Assembly: GCF_021228795.1 (NCBI RefSeq)
Contig: NZ_CP089309.1
Span: forward strand, 2,914,001 to 2,978,000
Source of the DNA: Thiocapsa bogorovii
Lineage (GTDB): Bacteria > Pseudomonadota > Gammaproteobacteria > Chromatiales > Chromatiaceae
DNA length: 64,000 nucleotides
Direction of reading: 5' to 3'
The notes beneath the pieces were generated by a model. The model did not search any database and was not told where the DNA came from. It saw only the letters and a list, made by a program, of their open reading frames with translations. Positions 1-10,200 of this stretch are shown here, in pieces (the stretch's first letter is position 1; each line of letters starts with the position of its first letter). The position numbers were made by a program, and so were the translations under genes.

Positions 1-1
1 G

Positions 2-1279
2 CAGTGGCGCGAGCATTTGCGCGTGATGGGCTTCGATCGGGAAACGGCGGGGCAGTTTTTCCGCGAATGTACGCGCGAGCTCCTGCTCCTGGATACGGGC
101 AACGATGCGCATGCCGTCGAGGAGCTCGAGGCGATGGGGCGGTATTTAGGTGTGCCGTGCCGCAGCCGCTATGTCGGATTGGACTATCTGAAGCTCTTTC
201 TCTCGGGTGCTATCGCCAAGTGGCGCCATCTCGCAGCAGAGTCGAAAACCCGCGAGGTCCTGGCCCAGGCCAACCGTAAGGTCGCCGATTACGCCATGGC
301 GTTCGACCTGCTCGTTCGCCTCTCGCACATCACCGACGAGGGGGCCACGATCGCGGCGATTCAGGAGCTCTTCGCGATGCTCTTCGGGTGCACCAACCTG
401 GTGTACGCCCAGGTGGAGGAGGGGCGGGTCAGGGAGATCTTCGCCGCGGAGGAGCGACCGCAGGACCGACTCGATCTGCAGCAGGCGCTCGATGCCCTGC
501 ATGAGGGCTATCTGATCATGCCGTCCGGGAACGGTTTTTTCCTCCGGATCGACTACCGCGATGCTGTCTTGGGCCTGATGTTGGTGCGCGAGATCCCGTT
601 TCCCGCCTATCGGGATCAATATCTGAATCTCGGGCTGGCGATCTCCAATCTCTGCGGTTTGGCGATCTCCAACGCACGCACCTTCGTGAAGCTTCAGGAG
701 ACCGAGCAGAACCTGCGCCGAGAGCGCGATATCAATGCTGGGCTCTTCGAGCAGGTGCGGGCCCTGGCCGATACGGATCCCCTCACCGAGCTGCTCAACC
801 GCCGTCGCTTCTCGGAGCTGGCGGAGGCCGAGTTCGCGCGTGCCAAGCGGTTTTCCAACCCGATCGCCGTGATCATGCTCGACATCGATCACTTCAAGCG
901 CGTCAACGATACCTATGGTCACGGTGTCGGCGATCAGGTGCTCAAGGCGATTGCCGAGCGGCTACGCGTCGTTCGGGTGTCGGACATCCTGGCCCGGTAC
1001 GGGGGCGAGGAGCTGGTGGCGCTGTGCCCCGAGACAAACGCCCAAGAGGCCGAGCGACTCGCCGAGCGACTGCGCATGGCGCTGCGCGAGCACGCCATCG
1101 AGACCACGGAGGGTCCGATCCCGATCACGGCGAGCATCGGTGTGGCGACGCTCGAGGACGATGTCGACCATCTCGACGATCTCGTCGATCGTGCCGACCA
1201 GGCGCTCTATGCCGCGAAAACCGCGGGGCGTGATTGCGTTCGGGTCTACGGGAGGAACGCCCACATCCCCGAGTCCTGA
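2..1279 (+). CDS. Diguanylate cyclase with GGDEF domain (5' end outside window)
   Basis: The frame is open from the first bases, so the real start lies upstream; about 425 residues are visible. The last ~165 residues are a GGDEF domain: entry motif DPLTELLNRRRF, metal/substrate segment DIDHFKRVNDTYGHGVGD, and active loop GGEEL near base 1000. RVSD lies five residues before the loop and fits the RxxD product-inhibition site. The family condenses two GTP to cyclic di-GMP. The preceding ~150 residues look GAF-like (inference); the first ~90 are not recognised. There is no EAL domain and no obvious membrane segment in the visible part, so I expect a cytosolic sensor-cyclase. Confidence 0.9.
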   Translation, partial: QWREHLRVMGFDRETAGQFFRECTRELLLLDTGNDAHAVEELEAMGRYLGVPCRSRYVGLDYLKLFLSGAIAKWRHLAAESKTREVLAQANRKVADYAMAFDLLVRLSHITDEGATIAAIQELFAMLFGCTNLVYAQVEEGRVREIFAAEERPQDRLDLQQALDALHEGYLIMPSGNGFFLRIDYRDAVLGLMLVREIPFPAYRDQYLNLGLAISNLCGLAISNARTFVKLQETEQNLRRERDINAGLFEQVRALADTDPLTELLNRRRFSELAEAEFARAKRFSNPIAVIMLDIDHFKRVNDTYGHGVGDQVLKAIAERLRVVRVSDILARYGGEELVALCPETNAQEAERLAERLRMALREHAIETTEGPIPITASIGVATLEDDVDHLDDLVDRADQALYAAKTAGRDCVRVYGRNAHIPES

Positions 1280-1649
1280 GCCAGTCTGTCCACTGGGTGT
1301 GGCAGCGTGCGATCGGCGTCGTCGAGCGCGCAGCGTGTGAGGGCCCGGCGTGAAGTGCTTTTCCAGGTCGGTTCCGCTAGGCTAAAGGGTCTCGGTGCGC
1401 CGCAGGTCGGCGAGTTTCGGACTCCAGGGCTATGATTCCAGTCGGCAACGAGATCATCGTGAGCCAGAATCTCGTCCTATCGATCGACTATCTCGCTAGG
1501 CAAGGCTCGGCCTGCGTTGAGCTTGTCGAGACAATCAGACGCTCGCACCTGGTGAAACAGCGGCAGGTCGACCGTCAGTTGGCGCATCTGTACCGTCATC
1601 TTTGAGTGCGCCGTCGCATCGAGCCTGCCCGCCGCTCGAGCCGGAGGGA
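1280..1649. other. Intergenic stretch with one doubtful 57-codon ORF
   Basis: 370 bp between the convergent cyclase and hydrolase genes. The only open stretch is 1432-1605 on the plus strand (ATG start, 57 residues, no good ribosome site). Part of it, around 1517-1530 (gttgagcttgtcgaga), resembles a short sequence often dispersed in proteobacterial intergenic DNA, so I do not call it a gene. Confidence 0.4.
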
Positions 1650-2563
1650 TCACCGGGCGTCGGGGGTTTTGCTCGATTGCGGATCGAGCACCGTCGCGGT
1701 GAGGAACTCGCGCACCACGCGCTGATACGCCTCGGGTTGCTCGATCATCGGCAAGTGGCCGCAGTCATCGAGCTGAACCTCTCGGACGTTGCGGATCCGG
1801 GCTGCGAGCGCACGGGCACCCGATGGCGGCATCACGGCATCCGCCTCGGCGTTCACCATCAGGGTCGGTGTCGCCATCGTCTCCAAGACCGCCGTGAAGA
1901 CCGGGCTTCCGGCACCGACGGCACACTCGAGCGCGCTGAGCGGATCCGTGCTCAAGAACTCCCGTACGCCGATACGCACCATCTCCTCGTCCACGGGGAG
2001 CTGGTGCAGGACGTGCGCCGCGATCGCGCGATACACTAGCGGCTGAGCGCCGAGCCAGTCGATCGTCGGGCGCGAGAGCGCGAGCCAGGGCCGTGACATG
2101 GCCAGCCAGGGCCGCCAAAGCGACAGGACGAGGTTCATCTGATGGAATGCGTGCGTCAAGGCGAAACGCTCGAGCGCGTTGCGGGCGGTGCCCAAGCTGG
2201 TGAGCACGAGTCGACCGACCGCTCGGGTCGATGCGCCGCGACCAGGATCGCGACGGCAGCACCCCAAGAATGGCCGTTGAGGTCGAGGCGATCCAGGCCT
2301 AAACGGTCGGCGAAGTCGATGACCAAACCTGCCATTGCTTCGGGACCGGCCGCGCCGGATCTGGCGGGCGTCTCTCCGTGACCCGGGAGGTCCAGGGCGT
2401 ATAGATCGCGGATGTCCGAGAGGTCTGCTGCGGTTTGCTGCCAGTGCCGCGAGGATCCACCCCAGCCGTGGATCAGCAGGAGAGGCGGTTTGCCGTTGGT
2501 GACCTTCCGATAGACGACAGGGCCGTCGGCGAGCGTCAGGCGATGCCGGGTCGAGAAGTCCAT
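1650..2563 (-). pseudogene. Alpha/beta hydrolase, interrupted by a frameshift
   Basis: Start ATG at 2563 has GGAG eight bases upstream. The N-terminal half carries the oxyanion segment HGWGG and the nucleophile elbow GHSWG; it reads correctly to AAHRPER and then leaves frame near base 2220. The rest continues in another frame (VGRLVLTSLG...) and holds the acid (NAEADAV) and the catalytic histidine (DDCGHLPMIEQP). Restoring one base between GAGCG and GTCGGT gives a continuous ~300-residue hydrolase with all catalytic residues. Either a recent inactivation or a sequencing error; the substrate cannot be told from sequence. Confidence 0.8.
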
Positions 2564-2678
2564 CGGCGTTGCTCCGTCAAAGTTGTGTGCGGCGCAGCAT
2601 AATGGCCGTCCCAAGGGCTCGCAAGACCTCGTCAGAACGAAAGCGGCAGCCCCGCATCACACCCGAGAAGGTGCAACC

Positions 2679-3179
2679 ATGACCAAAATCACGCCGGCTT
2701 CCCTGCGCATCAGCGTCGCCGCGCTCACCATCACGTGTGTCTTGATTGCGAGCTGCTCGGGCCCGCGCGAGGATGTGCGCGTGAGCTTCTGCAAGAAGCT
2801 TGTGGCGACACAAGTCGGGTCGCCGGGCTCAGTGCGCTGGACGGACGTGGAGACCCGGCCCCGCGGCCATTCGGGGCTTTCGGTCGTGCTGGGGTTCGAA
2901 TCCGGTGGTGTCGGCACGCGTCGGACAGCGACCTGTCACTATCGATACAACGCGGTCGACGACACCGCGTTGACACTGAGCGACCCCTTGTCCGCCTACT
3001 CGACTTCTCCGGAGACCATGTCGATCGACGGCGAGTCATTGTCCAGGTCCGCGCTTGCCGAAGCGGTCAAGCAGGCGGTGATCGCTCAAGGCAAGGCGAT
3101 CATCGACCGTGCACAGAAGGGGATCGAGGATGCCGCTGCGATGGCGCGCGAACGGCTTGGATCCGGAACCGGTAACTGA
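2679..3179 (+). CDS. Putative lipoprotein of unknown function
   Basis: 166 residues. I chose ATG 2679 because GAGAAGG lies seven bases upstream; longer versions add a non-signal-like leader. Residues 1-27 form a lipoprotein signal with lipobox IASC, so the mature protein is probably lipid anchored in the envelope. Two further cysteines follow (SFCKKLV and ATCHYRYN). The C-terminal ~40 residues are an Ala/Lys/Glu-rich helix. It is divergent from the broken hydrolase across ~115 bp that must hold both promoters. I recognise no family. Confidence 0.75.
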   Translation: MTKITPASLRISVAALTITCVLIASCSGPREDVRVSFCKKLVATQVGSPGSVRWTDVETRPRGHSGLSVVLGFESGGVGTRRTATCHYRYNAVDDTALTLSDPLSAYSTSPETMSIDGESLSRSALAEAVKQAVIAQGKAIIDRAQKGIEDAAAMARERLGSGTGN

Positions 3180-3203
3180 AGCCGGCAAGGCCGTCGATGG
3201 CGG

Positions 3204-3755
3204 TCAGAGCAGGCGTTGGATGGCTTGGATCATCTTCTCGCTCTCCGGGCCGGTGCGGCTGGGGAAGACCTCGACGACCTTCCCGTCTCGATTGATCAGG
3301 TACTTGTAGAAATTCCACTCGGGGTAAACGCCCGTCTCCGCGGCCAGCTGCTCGAAGAAGGGTGCCGCCGCGCCCTTACGGACTTGAACCTTCTCGAACA
3401 TCGGAAACTCGACCGAGTAGGTTAGGCGGCAGAACTCCTGGATCTGCTCCTCGGTGCCGGGCTCCTGATTGGCGAAGTCGTTGGACGGGAAACCGAGGAC
3501 CACCAGCCCGCGCTCGCCGTATTCACGGTTGAGGGCCTCGAGTCCCTCGTACTGGCCGGTGAAGCCGCATTTGCTCGCGGTGTTGACCGCAAGGATCACC
3601 TTACCCTGATAGGCGTCGCACAGTCGCACGGTCTCGTCGCCGGCGAGGCGACGCATCTCGAAGTCGAGGGCCGGGGCGCACGCGGCGAAGGCGGCGCCCG
3701 GCAACAGCAGTGTTCCGAGCATCGGGAGCAGGACGAACATTCGCATCTTCCACAC
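3204..3755 (-). CDS. Exported glutathione peroxidase family protein
   Basis: 183 residues. A signal peptide (hydrophobic core LLPMLGTLLLPG, likely cut after AFA) sends it to the periplasm. The fold motifs are present: NTASKCGFTGQY with peroxidatic Cys63 in place of selenocysteine, FPSNDFANQEPG, and WNFYKYLI supplying the Trp and Asn of the active site. The family reduces hydroperoxides with thioredoxin or glutathione; bacterial Cys forms often prefer thioredoxin. The following gene on the same strand is unrelated, so it is probably transcribed alone. Confidence 0.9.
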   Translation of the reverse strand: MWKMRMFVLLPMLGTLLLPGAAFAACAPALDFEMRRLAGDETVRLCDAYQGKVILAVNTASKCGFTGQYEGLEALNREYGERGLVVLGFPSNDFANQEPGTEEQIQEFCRLTYSVEFPMFEKVQVRKGAAAPFFEQLAAETGVYPEWNFYKYLINRDGKVVEVFPSRTGPESEKMIQAIQRLL

Positions 3756-3891
3756 CTCGTCAGGTTGTTCATGACTTAGACAGAGTGGGAGATGTGGCGG
3801 TCAATCCCTGAACACAATGGCCGGCTGTCGTTCGGTGTGCCCAATATCGGCATCTTCAGGTGACGCGTGCCGATCGCTGCGCCCTTGCGGT

Positions 3892-5424
3892 TCAACGTCC
3901 GTTTTCGAAAGCACGGGCGCCCCGCGCTGCCTCCGCCTCGCCTTTCGCGCCGTCGTTCTTCTCGGCGAGAGGCGCCTCGATGATTCCCTCCTCGATTCGC
4001 TCCACGATATACGGAAAGAAGGGATTCCAGGACAGGCGCACAAGCGAGTCCAGACTCATCACCAGAACTCCGCGCTCGCCGCGGATCGCCAAAGCCCCGA
4101 GGTGGGCACCGAAATCCTCGTCTTCGTTCGGCTCCAGACCGTAGAGCGAATCGTCGATCGGAAACGGCAGCGCGACGTGCGAGAGCGAGAAGACGTCGCG
4201 CGGATAGGTCAGCCCCAGCACTCTGACCCGCTCGGTCGTCTCCCCCGCGTCGGTGGCCCGCTCGACAACGTCGCTGCTGTCCGGGCCCACATTGGTGATG
4301 ACCGTTGTCTTGAAGGTGCGCGGCGTCGCCGGGAGCAGGCGGTCGAGTGCGGTCTCGGTGCCGGGTCGCATCAGCGGACCGAACTTGGTGTTGCGGTTGA
4401 TATCGAAGAGCACCAGCTCGCTCCCGTTATCCGGGAGCTGAGCGTAGAGACTCGTGACGATGGCGCGCGTGCTGACCGTGAAATCGACCACGGATTGGAA
4501 GGTGATGATCGGGGGCAGCTCCTCGACACGCCCCTGGCGTGCGTAGCGGGCGATGCGCGGTTGCAGCGCGCGTGTCAGGAGGGACGACTGGCGTGCCCCG
4601 TTCACCGGAAAGGAGTTGTACTTGAATGGATTGAACTCGGGGATGACGCCGAGCCAAGCAGCATTCGCGAATGCCGGAAAGACCGCGGGCAAGCCGGCGA
4701 ATCCCGCAAACCTGGCCATCTCGGTGATCCCGATCATCGGAGTGATCAGGATGACCCGATTCGCTTGCCGCAGGGAGGGGTCCTCGACGGCGTCGAGCAC
4801 ATAGTTCATGGCCAACGCCCCGCCGTTGGAGAAACCCACCAATTGCAGGGGTGCCGATGGCCCGATCCGGCGCGCGGCCTCACGCACGGCCAAGCGCGTT
4901 GCGGCCGACCAATCCCCCCAACGCACGGTCGTCAGCCCGGCCGGGACGGTCCCGTGCCCGGGCAGGCGGATCCCGATCACGACATATCCCGACTCCCGGT
5001 AATGGCGGCCGATGTGGCGCAGGCTATAGGGCGAGTCCGTCAGGCCGTGGAGCAGAACAACTGCACCCCGGGGCTCGCCGTCGGGCTCGAGGATGTAGGA
5101 GCGGTTCCAGTCCCGGGCGAAGCGCCCCGGATAGAGCGGGCTTCCCTCGAAGTAGCGGTTGGAGAGGAGGCGCTCCTGCGGCGCGAGCCTGTCGGTGACC
5201 TCCGTGCGCACCTGATCGACAAGCAACTGCTCCCGCTCCAAATAGGCTGTCCAGTCGGCCTTGTCGAGCTCCTCGGCAACCATTTCGTCCGGGGCGAAGG
5301 TATGCCACAGGGCGAGCGGGTCGCTTCGGTACGCGTCGTAGGTGCGCACGGCGAGGAAGGTCAATGCGCTTACGGCGATGAGCTGTGCGACCAGTTTCAG
5401 GATTCGTGCCGTCCTCGCAAGCAT
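3892..5424 (-). CDS. Membrane-anchored alpha/beta hydrolase (esterase-like)
   Basis: 510 residues from ATG 5424, where GAGGAC lies upstream; a longer frame exists but its N-terminus is not protein-like. Residues ~6-30 are one hydrophobic segment (signal anchor), so the catalytic domain is probably periplasmic. Motifs in order: LLHGLTDSP (oxyanion), GIRLPGHGT, nucleophile elbow GFSNGG, and LSHVALPF, whose His is a good candidate for the triad. At ~510 residues it is longer than typical esterases. Substrate unknown. The C-terminal ~30 residues are charged and Ala/Glu rich. Confidence 0.82.
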   Translation of the reverse strand: MLARTARILKLVAQLIAVSALTFLAVRTYDAYRSDPLALWHTFAPDEMVAEELDKADWTAYLEREQLLVDQVRTEVTDRLAPQERLLSNRYFEGSPLYPGRFARDWNRSYILEPDGEPRGAVVLLHGLTDSPYSLRHIGRHYRESGYVVIGIRLPGHGTVPAGLTTVRWGDWSAATRLAVREAARRIGPSAPLQLVGFSNGGALAMNYVLDAVEDPSLRQANRVILITPMIGITEMARFAGFAGLPAVFPAFANAAWLGVIPEFNPFKYNSFPVNGARQSSLLTRALQPRIARYARQGRVEELPPIITFQSVVDFTVSTRAIVTSLYAQLPDNGSELVLFDINRNTKFGPLMRPGTETALDRLLPATPRTFKTTVITNVGPDSSDVVERATDAGETTERVRVLGLTYPRDVFSLSHVALPFPIDDSLYGLEPNEDEDFGAHLGALAIRGERGVLVMSLDSLVRLSWNPFFPYIVERIEEGIIEAPLAEKNDGAKGEAEAARGARAFENGR

Positions 5425-6054
5425 TGGAGGGGTCCTCGTTCGGAACGAAAGGCGGAATCGCCGCGAACACTCAGGCTTCCGAAGCGTCGCGGACGCTCTC
5501 GAAGAGACCGATATCCCAGGCCACCAGATCGCGTCGGACGGCGTCCGCACGCAACGCCAGCTCAATGGCTGGTCCGTTGAAGCCCGGCAGTGCGGCGTTC
5601 ACCGACATGGCTGCGCCCTTCTGCTCGAACTCGTTTCCGGGCGCCGTCGCGGACACCCATGCAAAGTCGGGTACGTCGATGAAGTCGATCCGGTCGCAGA
5701 GCCCGTCACATTGCCGGCCGGCATCGTCACCCTACTTTTCGGAGAATCTGAGCTATGATCGCGAAGCCGGATTCCGGCTCGAAGGGGTCGGAGCACACCC
5801 CGAAGGGATGAAACGCCGACCGCCGGACGATACGCCGAAGGCCGTCGGTGAACAACCCGACCCGGCGTGGGATGCTCCGGCGACAATCCGCTCGCGAGCG
5901 GCCGAGTCCTTTGGTGGCCGGCGTTGACGGGGGGCGTTGACCGGATGGCCGGGCGGTCCCGTTCGACCCGTCCGAGGACACGTCTCCGACCGCTTCATCG
6001 TGAAGGAAACTGCCCGTTCCCAGGGCGTTGATACTGAGATTAGGAGAGACCAAT
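5425..6054. other. Gene-poor gap with one possible 45-residue ORF
   Basis: 630 bp between the esterase start and the glycine-zipper lipoprotein. The one candidate is 5471-5608 on the minus strand: ATG with AAGGG seven bases upstream, encoding 45 residues (begins MSVNAALPGF) and ending 46 bp before the esterase start, as a small leader gene would. I cannot link it to a family. Elsewhere I see no convincing gene, only the upstream region of the lipoprotein at 6055. Confidence 0.3.
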
Positions 6055-6279
6055 TTGAAGACGATCGCTATCTCTTTGACCCTTGCTGCTGCCGTTGTGC
6101 TCTCGGGCTGCGGAAGCACCACGGGGGCCCGTGTCGGAAGCGGCACCGCACTTGGTCTTGCGACCGGCGCCGCGATCGGGGCGTTCAGTGCTCAGGCCGG
6201 AGCGGGCGCGCTGATCGGTGCCGGCGTCGGGGCGCTCGGAGGCTATCTCGTCGACGAGCATAAGAAGGGCAATCTGTAG
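6055..6279 (+). CDS. Small glycine-zipper lipoprotein
   Basis: 74 residues with an unusual TTG start: AGGAGA ends seven bases before TTG 6055, and reading from there gives a clean lipoprotein signal ending in lipobox LSGC. The ATT upstream in the same frame has no ribosome site. The mature part is almost entirely small residues (GSGTALGLATGAAIGAF, AGAGALIGAGVGALGG), a glycine-zipper pattern seen in outer-membrane proteins such as SlyB/YMGG types. It probably inserts in or packs against the outer membrane. The 272-bp inverted-repeat element lies directly downstream. Confidence 0.8.
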   Translation: MKTIAISLTLAAAVVLSGCGSTTGARVGSGTALGLATGAAIGAFSAQAGAGALIGAGVGALGGYLVDEHKKGNL

Positions 6280-6322
6280 CGTCGTGGTGCGGGTCCGTGA
6301 ACTGCCCGCACCGCGCTGACTC

Positions 6323-6594
6323 CTAGTACCTCGTTCCACCTTATTTTGCACGCTCAGAGCCCCCCGAAGGCGTCAGGGCAAGGCACAGCCCGCGGGGAAT
6401 AGTGGGTGCTATTTCCAAGGGCTGTAGCGCTGCCCTGGCGCCTTTGGTTGGCTCCCGAAGGGCGAGGCGAGAAGCGTTCAGCGCCGTTGTTGCGCGAGCT
6501 TGAAAGAGGGTTACTCTTCCTTCACTCGCGCGCCCAGCCGCTGAACGCTTCTCGCCTCGCTGAGCACGCAAAATAAGGTGGAACGAGGTACTAG
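6323..6594. mobile_element. 272-bp MITE-like element with 35-bp terminal inverted repeats
   Basis: The left end 6323-6357 and the right end 6560-6594 are inverted copies matching at 33 of 35 bases. Both start with CTAG and then TACCTCGTTCCACC reading inward. Immediately inside the right end is a second, perfect 22-bp inverted pair, 6462-6483 with 6539-6560. The element carries no transposase; it does contain a minus-strand frame of 76 codons (6341-6571) that spans it almost end to end. The size and ends fit a non-autonomous element mobilised in trans, possibly by an IS630/Tc1-type enzyme because the ends abut TA (inference). No direct repeat beyond TA/CTAG is visible. Confidence 0.7.
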
Positions 6595-6689
6595 ACTCCG
6601 AGAGCTGTATGGGCTCGGCCGAGCGAGGGTTTCCTCATGAGCGGGGAATGCTCGAGCCGATCTTCGCACCCTGATCCGAGGAAACATCC

Positions 6690-7184
6690 ATGAGTGATCT
6701 GATTGTCGTGTCGTTCCCCGAGGAGCATCTGGCGTTCGAGTTGCGCGCAGAGCTTGCCAAGATGCAGAAGGCCTACCTCATCGACATGGAAGACGTGGTC
6801 GTCGTAACCAAGGACGATTTAGGTAAGGTTAAGCTCCATCAGGCCGTCAATCTATCCGCGGTCGGCGCGGTCGGCGGCGGCTTCTGGGGGATGTTGATCG
6901 GTTTGGTGTTCCTCAACCCGCTGCTCGGCGCGGCGGTCGGCGCCGGCGCCGGCGCGCTTTCCGGAAAATTCTCGGATATCGGTATCAACGACGACTTCAT
7001 GAAAGGCTTGGCGCAGAACTTCCAACCCGGCTGCTCCGCGGTCTTCATCCTCGTGCGCAAGGTCACGGCGGATAAGGTCCTCGACGGGCTCGAGGGGTTC
7101 AAGGGCAAAGGCAAGGTCCTGCAGACCTCGCTGGAAAAGGACCAGGAAGAGAGTCTGAAGGCGTTCCTGGAAGGCACGAGCTGA
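6690..7184 (+). CDS. DUF1269 family membrane protein
   Basis: 164 residues, ATG 6690 preceded by GAGGAAAC, a good ribosome site. The sequence opens with SDLIVVSFPEEHLAFELR and DMEDVVVVTKDD, then a Gly-rich hydrophobic hairpin (residues ~55-90, GAVGGGFWGMLIGL ... GAAVGAGAGAL), then a soluble tail. This order is characteristic of the DUF1269 family, whose function is unknown. The hairpin should make it membrane associated. Its upstream region ends in the inverted-repeat element, so that element may have brought or broken its promoter. Confidence 0.85.
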   Translation: MSDLIVVSFPEEHLAFELRAELAKMQKAYLIDMEDVVVVTKDDLGKVKLHQAVNLSAVGAVGGGFWGMLIGLVFLNPLLGAAVGAGAGALSGKFSDIGINDDFMKGLAQNFQPGCSAVFILVRKVTADKVLDGLEGFKGKGKVLQTSLEKDQEESLKAFLEGTS

Positions 7185-7272
7185 ACACACCCGAGGGGTA
7201 GGGTGGGGGCGGTGCGGTCGATCCGCGCCGTTCCGCTCCTCGGACCTCGACCCTCCGAGCCGACGCTGCCGT

Positions 7273-10200
7273 TCATTCGCCGTCGATCGGTTTATCCGGC
7301 GTGGGTTCCATCCCTCGCCGGCCGGACCTTGCCAGCTCGATGCTCCAAAACAGATCGACACTCGGGCTTCGACCGCTTTGGGCTTCCAGCTGGATGCGGT
7401 CGGTCAGGTTGCGGCGCAGCCTGAATCGATTCCGGGCATCGCCGAGTCCGGTTTCGTACTCGAGGAAGGTTCCGGGTGCGATGTATCGGCCGAAGGCGAG
7501 CGCCGCGCTTTGGTCGGCATCGGTGCCACGGGGTGCGATTCCGGTGATCAGGAAGGTGATCGCGTCGGACTGGCTCATTGCCGGATCCGTGTTCGAGAAG
7601 AAGGTGAATTGCGGGTCGGCGAGTGTGCCGATGACCCTGACGTTTGCCGTCGTCCGACCGCTACCGCGCTGTGCGAGAAAGAGCAACCCCGGATTCCGGA
7701 TCGGGCTTTGGACCCAGATCAGCTGGCCGCGGGAAATCGTTAAGGGTGCCACCAGATCCGCCGTCGGTCCGAATCCGGTCGGAATCCGGTAGCGTCCGTC
7801 GAGGATCTGCAGCTGTCCGTCGCCCGAGAGGTTACGTCCGGGCGTTTGGCTCAGGTCGAGGTTTCCGGCGAGTCGTCCGGACAAACCGAAGGCATCCAGA
7901 TTGACCCCCTCGCCGACGCGTAGCCCGATTGCGAGGTCGATCGGATAGCGCGGTGGGCGGTCCGTTCCCTTGATGACGACGTCGTTCGATGGCCTCACCG
8001 TCCCCTCGGGAAGCGCCCGCGGGGTGATCCGCGCCTCGGGGATGAGGATCTCTCCACGCACCCGAGCGCCCTCGGTCGTCGCGTCCACCTCAAGCCTCGG
8101 TGAGACCCTGACGAGATATTCGCTCGTGTCGATCAGGACGAGACGCTCTCCGGCGGCATGAATCCGTGCACGCGGGCCCTCCGGACCAAATCCGCCCTCG
8201 CCGCCGATCGTAAGGCGCTCGCCGCCGACGTCGGCGCCTCCCGAAAATCGGATGCGCTGTGCCGAAGCAGCGGTTGCCGAGAGCGTCAGATCCGCGACTG
8301 CCAGGCCGACGAGCGGGACATCGAATCCGCCGCGATCGACACGGACCTCGCCGCGAAGGTCGGGTTGTCCGAGTGTGCCGCTCAGCGCGAGATCCGCGCC
8401 GAGTGCGCCTCGCGCGCGGGTCAATTGGGGTATCGGGCGTGCCAACCATCCCAAGCCGTCGAATTGCGCTCGGAGCCGACCGCTCAACGGTTGCGCGGCG
8501 CGGAGCGGATCGTCGAGCCGCCAGCCGGCCAGCTCCAGATCGATATCGGCCTGGCCCGATCCTTCCAGCGGCACGACCAGCCGGCCGCGCAGGTTGCCCG
8601 GTCTTGCATCGACATCGAATCGTGCGCCCGAAAACACGAGGACCTGATCCTGACCGCGTGCGGACGGAAGGCGCAAGCGGCCGGCCGGAAGGCTGGCCGT
8701 CGCACGCCCTTCCAAGCCTGTTCCGGCGGCGACGAAGCGCCCGTCGAGCGCGGCGCGACCTTCCAGCAAGAGTTCCTGCGGCAACAGGGGCGCGACAAGG
8801 TCAAGATCGAGCCGGTCGACGGCGACCGCCAGCATCACGGCCGGGCTCGCGTCCCGCGAGATCTCGAGGCAACCGCCGGATCCGCGATCGTGCCGGAGGC
8901 AGAAGGGTCCCGCGGCGAAGCTCGGCCAATTGATCTCGATCGGACTTGTCTGATTGATGCGCCAGGTCTCGAAATCCCGGCTGTCCAAGCGCAGCTGTGT
9001 CACCTGTCCGCGATAGCGGCCTGTCTCCGTCAGCCCACCCGAGAGGGCCAACTCGACCGAGAGCGGGGCGCCCGCCAACGATAGACCGAGTCGATGGTCC
9101 GCTCGTCGGCCCTCGCCCCGGATCGAGAGACGCGTCCAGGGCCGGTTCTCGATCAGAAGTTCCTCGCCGTCCAAGCGGATCTCCAGACGTCCCTCGGGCG
9201 CGAGATCCAGGTCGGCGAGGCCAGACAGACGTGCGATCCCGTGTTCTGCGACCCTGAGGTCTTCGGCGTTCAGCTCGATCCGCAGCCGCGGCGAGCCGAC
9301 GGCACCGGAGACCGAGCCGGAGGCTCGTAACTGCCCCGCCGTCCCTGGATAGAGGCTCGCCAGGTCGGGCGATTCCAGCGCGAAACGCAGCTCGAGCGCC
9401 CCGTCCAGCGCACCGTCGATCTGCAGCGTGCTCGGCCCGGATTCGGCGTGAAGGGCATCGATGATCAGTCGGCCATCGGCGAGCTCGAGTTCTCCGCTCG
9501 CGGAGACCGGATAGCCGCGCAGCTCGCCGCTCAGCCCTTCGAGTGACGCGCTGAATGCGGGGCCCGCCTCGGTGAGCCGGCCTCGGGTCGCGAGCTGCAG
9601 ATCGAGAAGGCCGGACCAAAGCTCAGGGTCGGTATCCACGACGAATGCGGCGAGCAACTCCGCGGGGTTCAGTGCCGTGCCGCTCAGGCGCAGATCCCAA
9701 GCCGGTGCGGAAACCGAGGTGTTCAGATCGATCAGACCCCTCGCAGAGAGTTGCATGACCGAGTCTGCGCGGCGTAAGTCCAGAGACCGGATTTCGAGCT
9801 CGGGGTCTTCCCACTGCAGATCCAGCGAGGCGGCGAGGTGTCCGAGAGCGGGTCGCTCGGCGGATTCCGCTTGGATCTCGCCGGTCATCCCGGTCGATGT
9901 CCTATCACCCTGAATCGCGAGGCTGCCGCTGACCGCAACCTCGCGCAGCTCGGCATCGAAAGCGGGCAGATCCACCGCCACGAGATCGAGCGTACCGCTC
10001 CACCGGGCATGCCCGAGCGGATCGCTGATCTCGACATCGAGATCGACATCGGCGGAACCGGTCACCGTGCTCTGTGCAGTGAAACGCGTCAGGTCTCCGT
10101 TCAAACGGGAGTGGCCCAAAACCCAGGCGTTCGGCGTCGGCCGCAGCTCCCAGTTCAGGTCAAGATCGAGCGGGTAAGCACCGGTCAATCGTGCCGTTCC

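Noticed and set aside
3817-5580. Long plus-strand frame of 587 codons opposite the esterase gene
   Set aside because: It is a shadow of the minus-strand hydrolase, whose catalytic motifs, signal anchor and ribosome site are clear; the plus frame has no recognisable domain.
6341-6571. 76-codon minus-strand ORF inside the inverted-repeat element
   Set aside because: It runs from arm to arm of the repeat, so its openness follows from the element's composition; no coding evidence.
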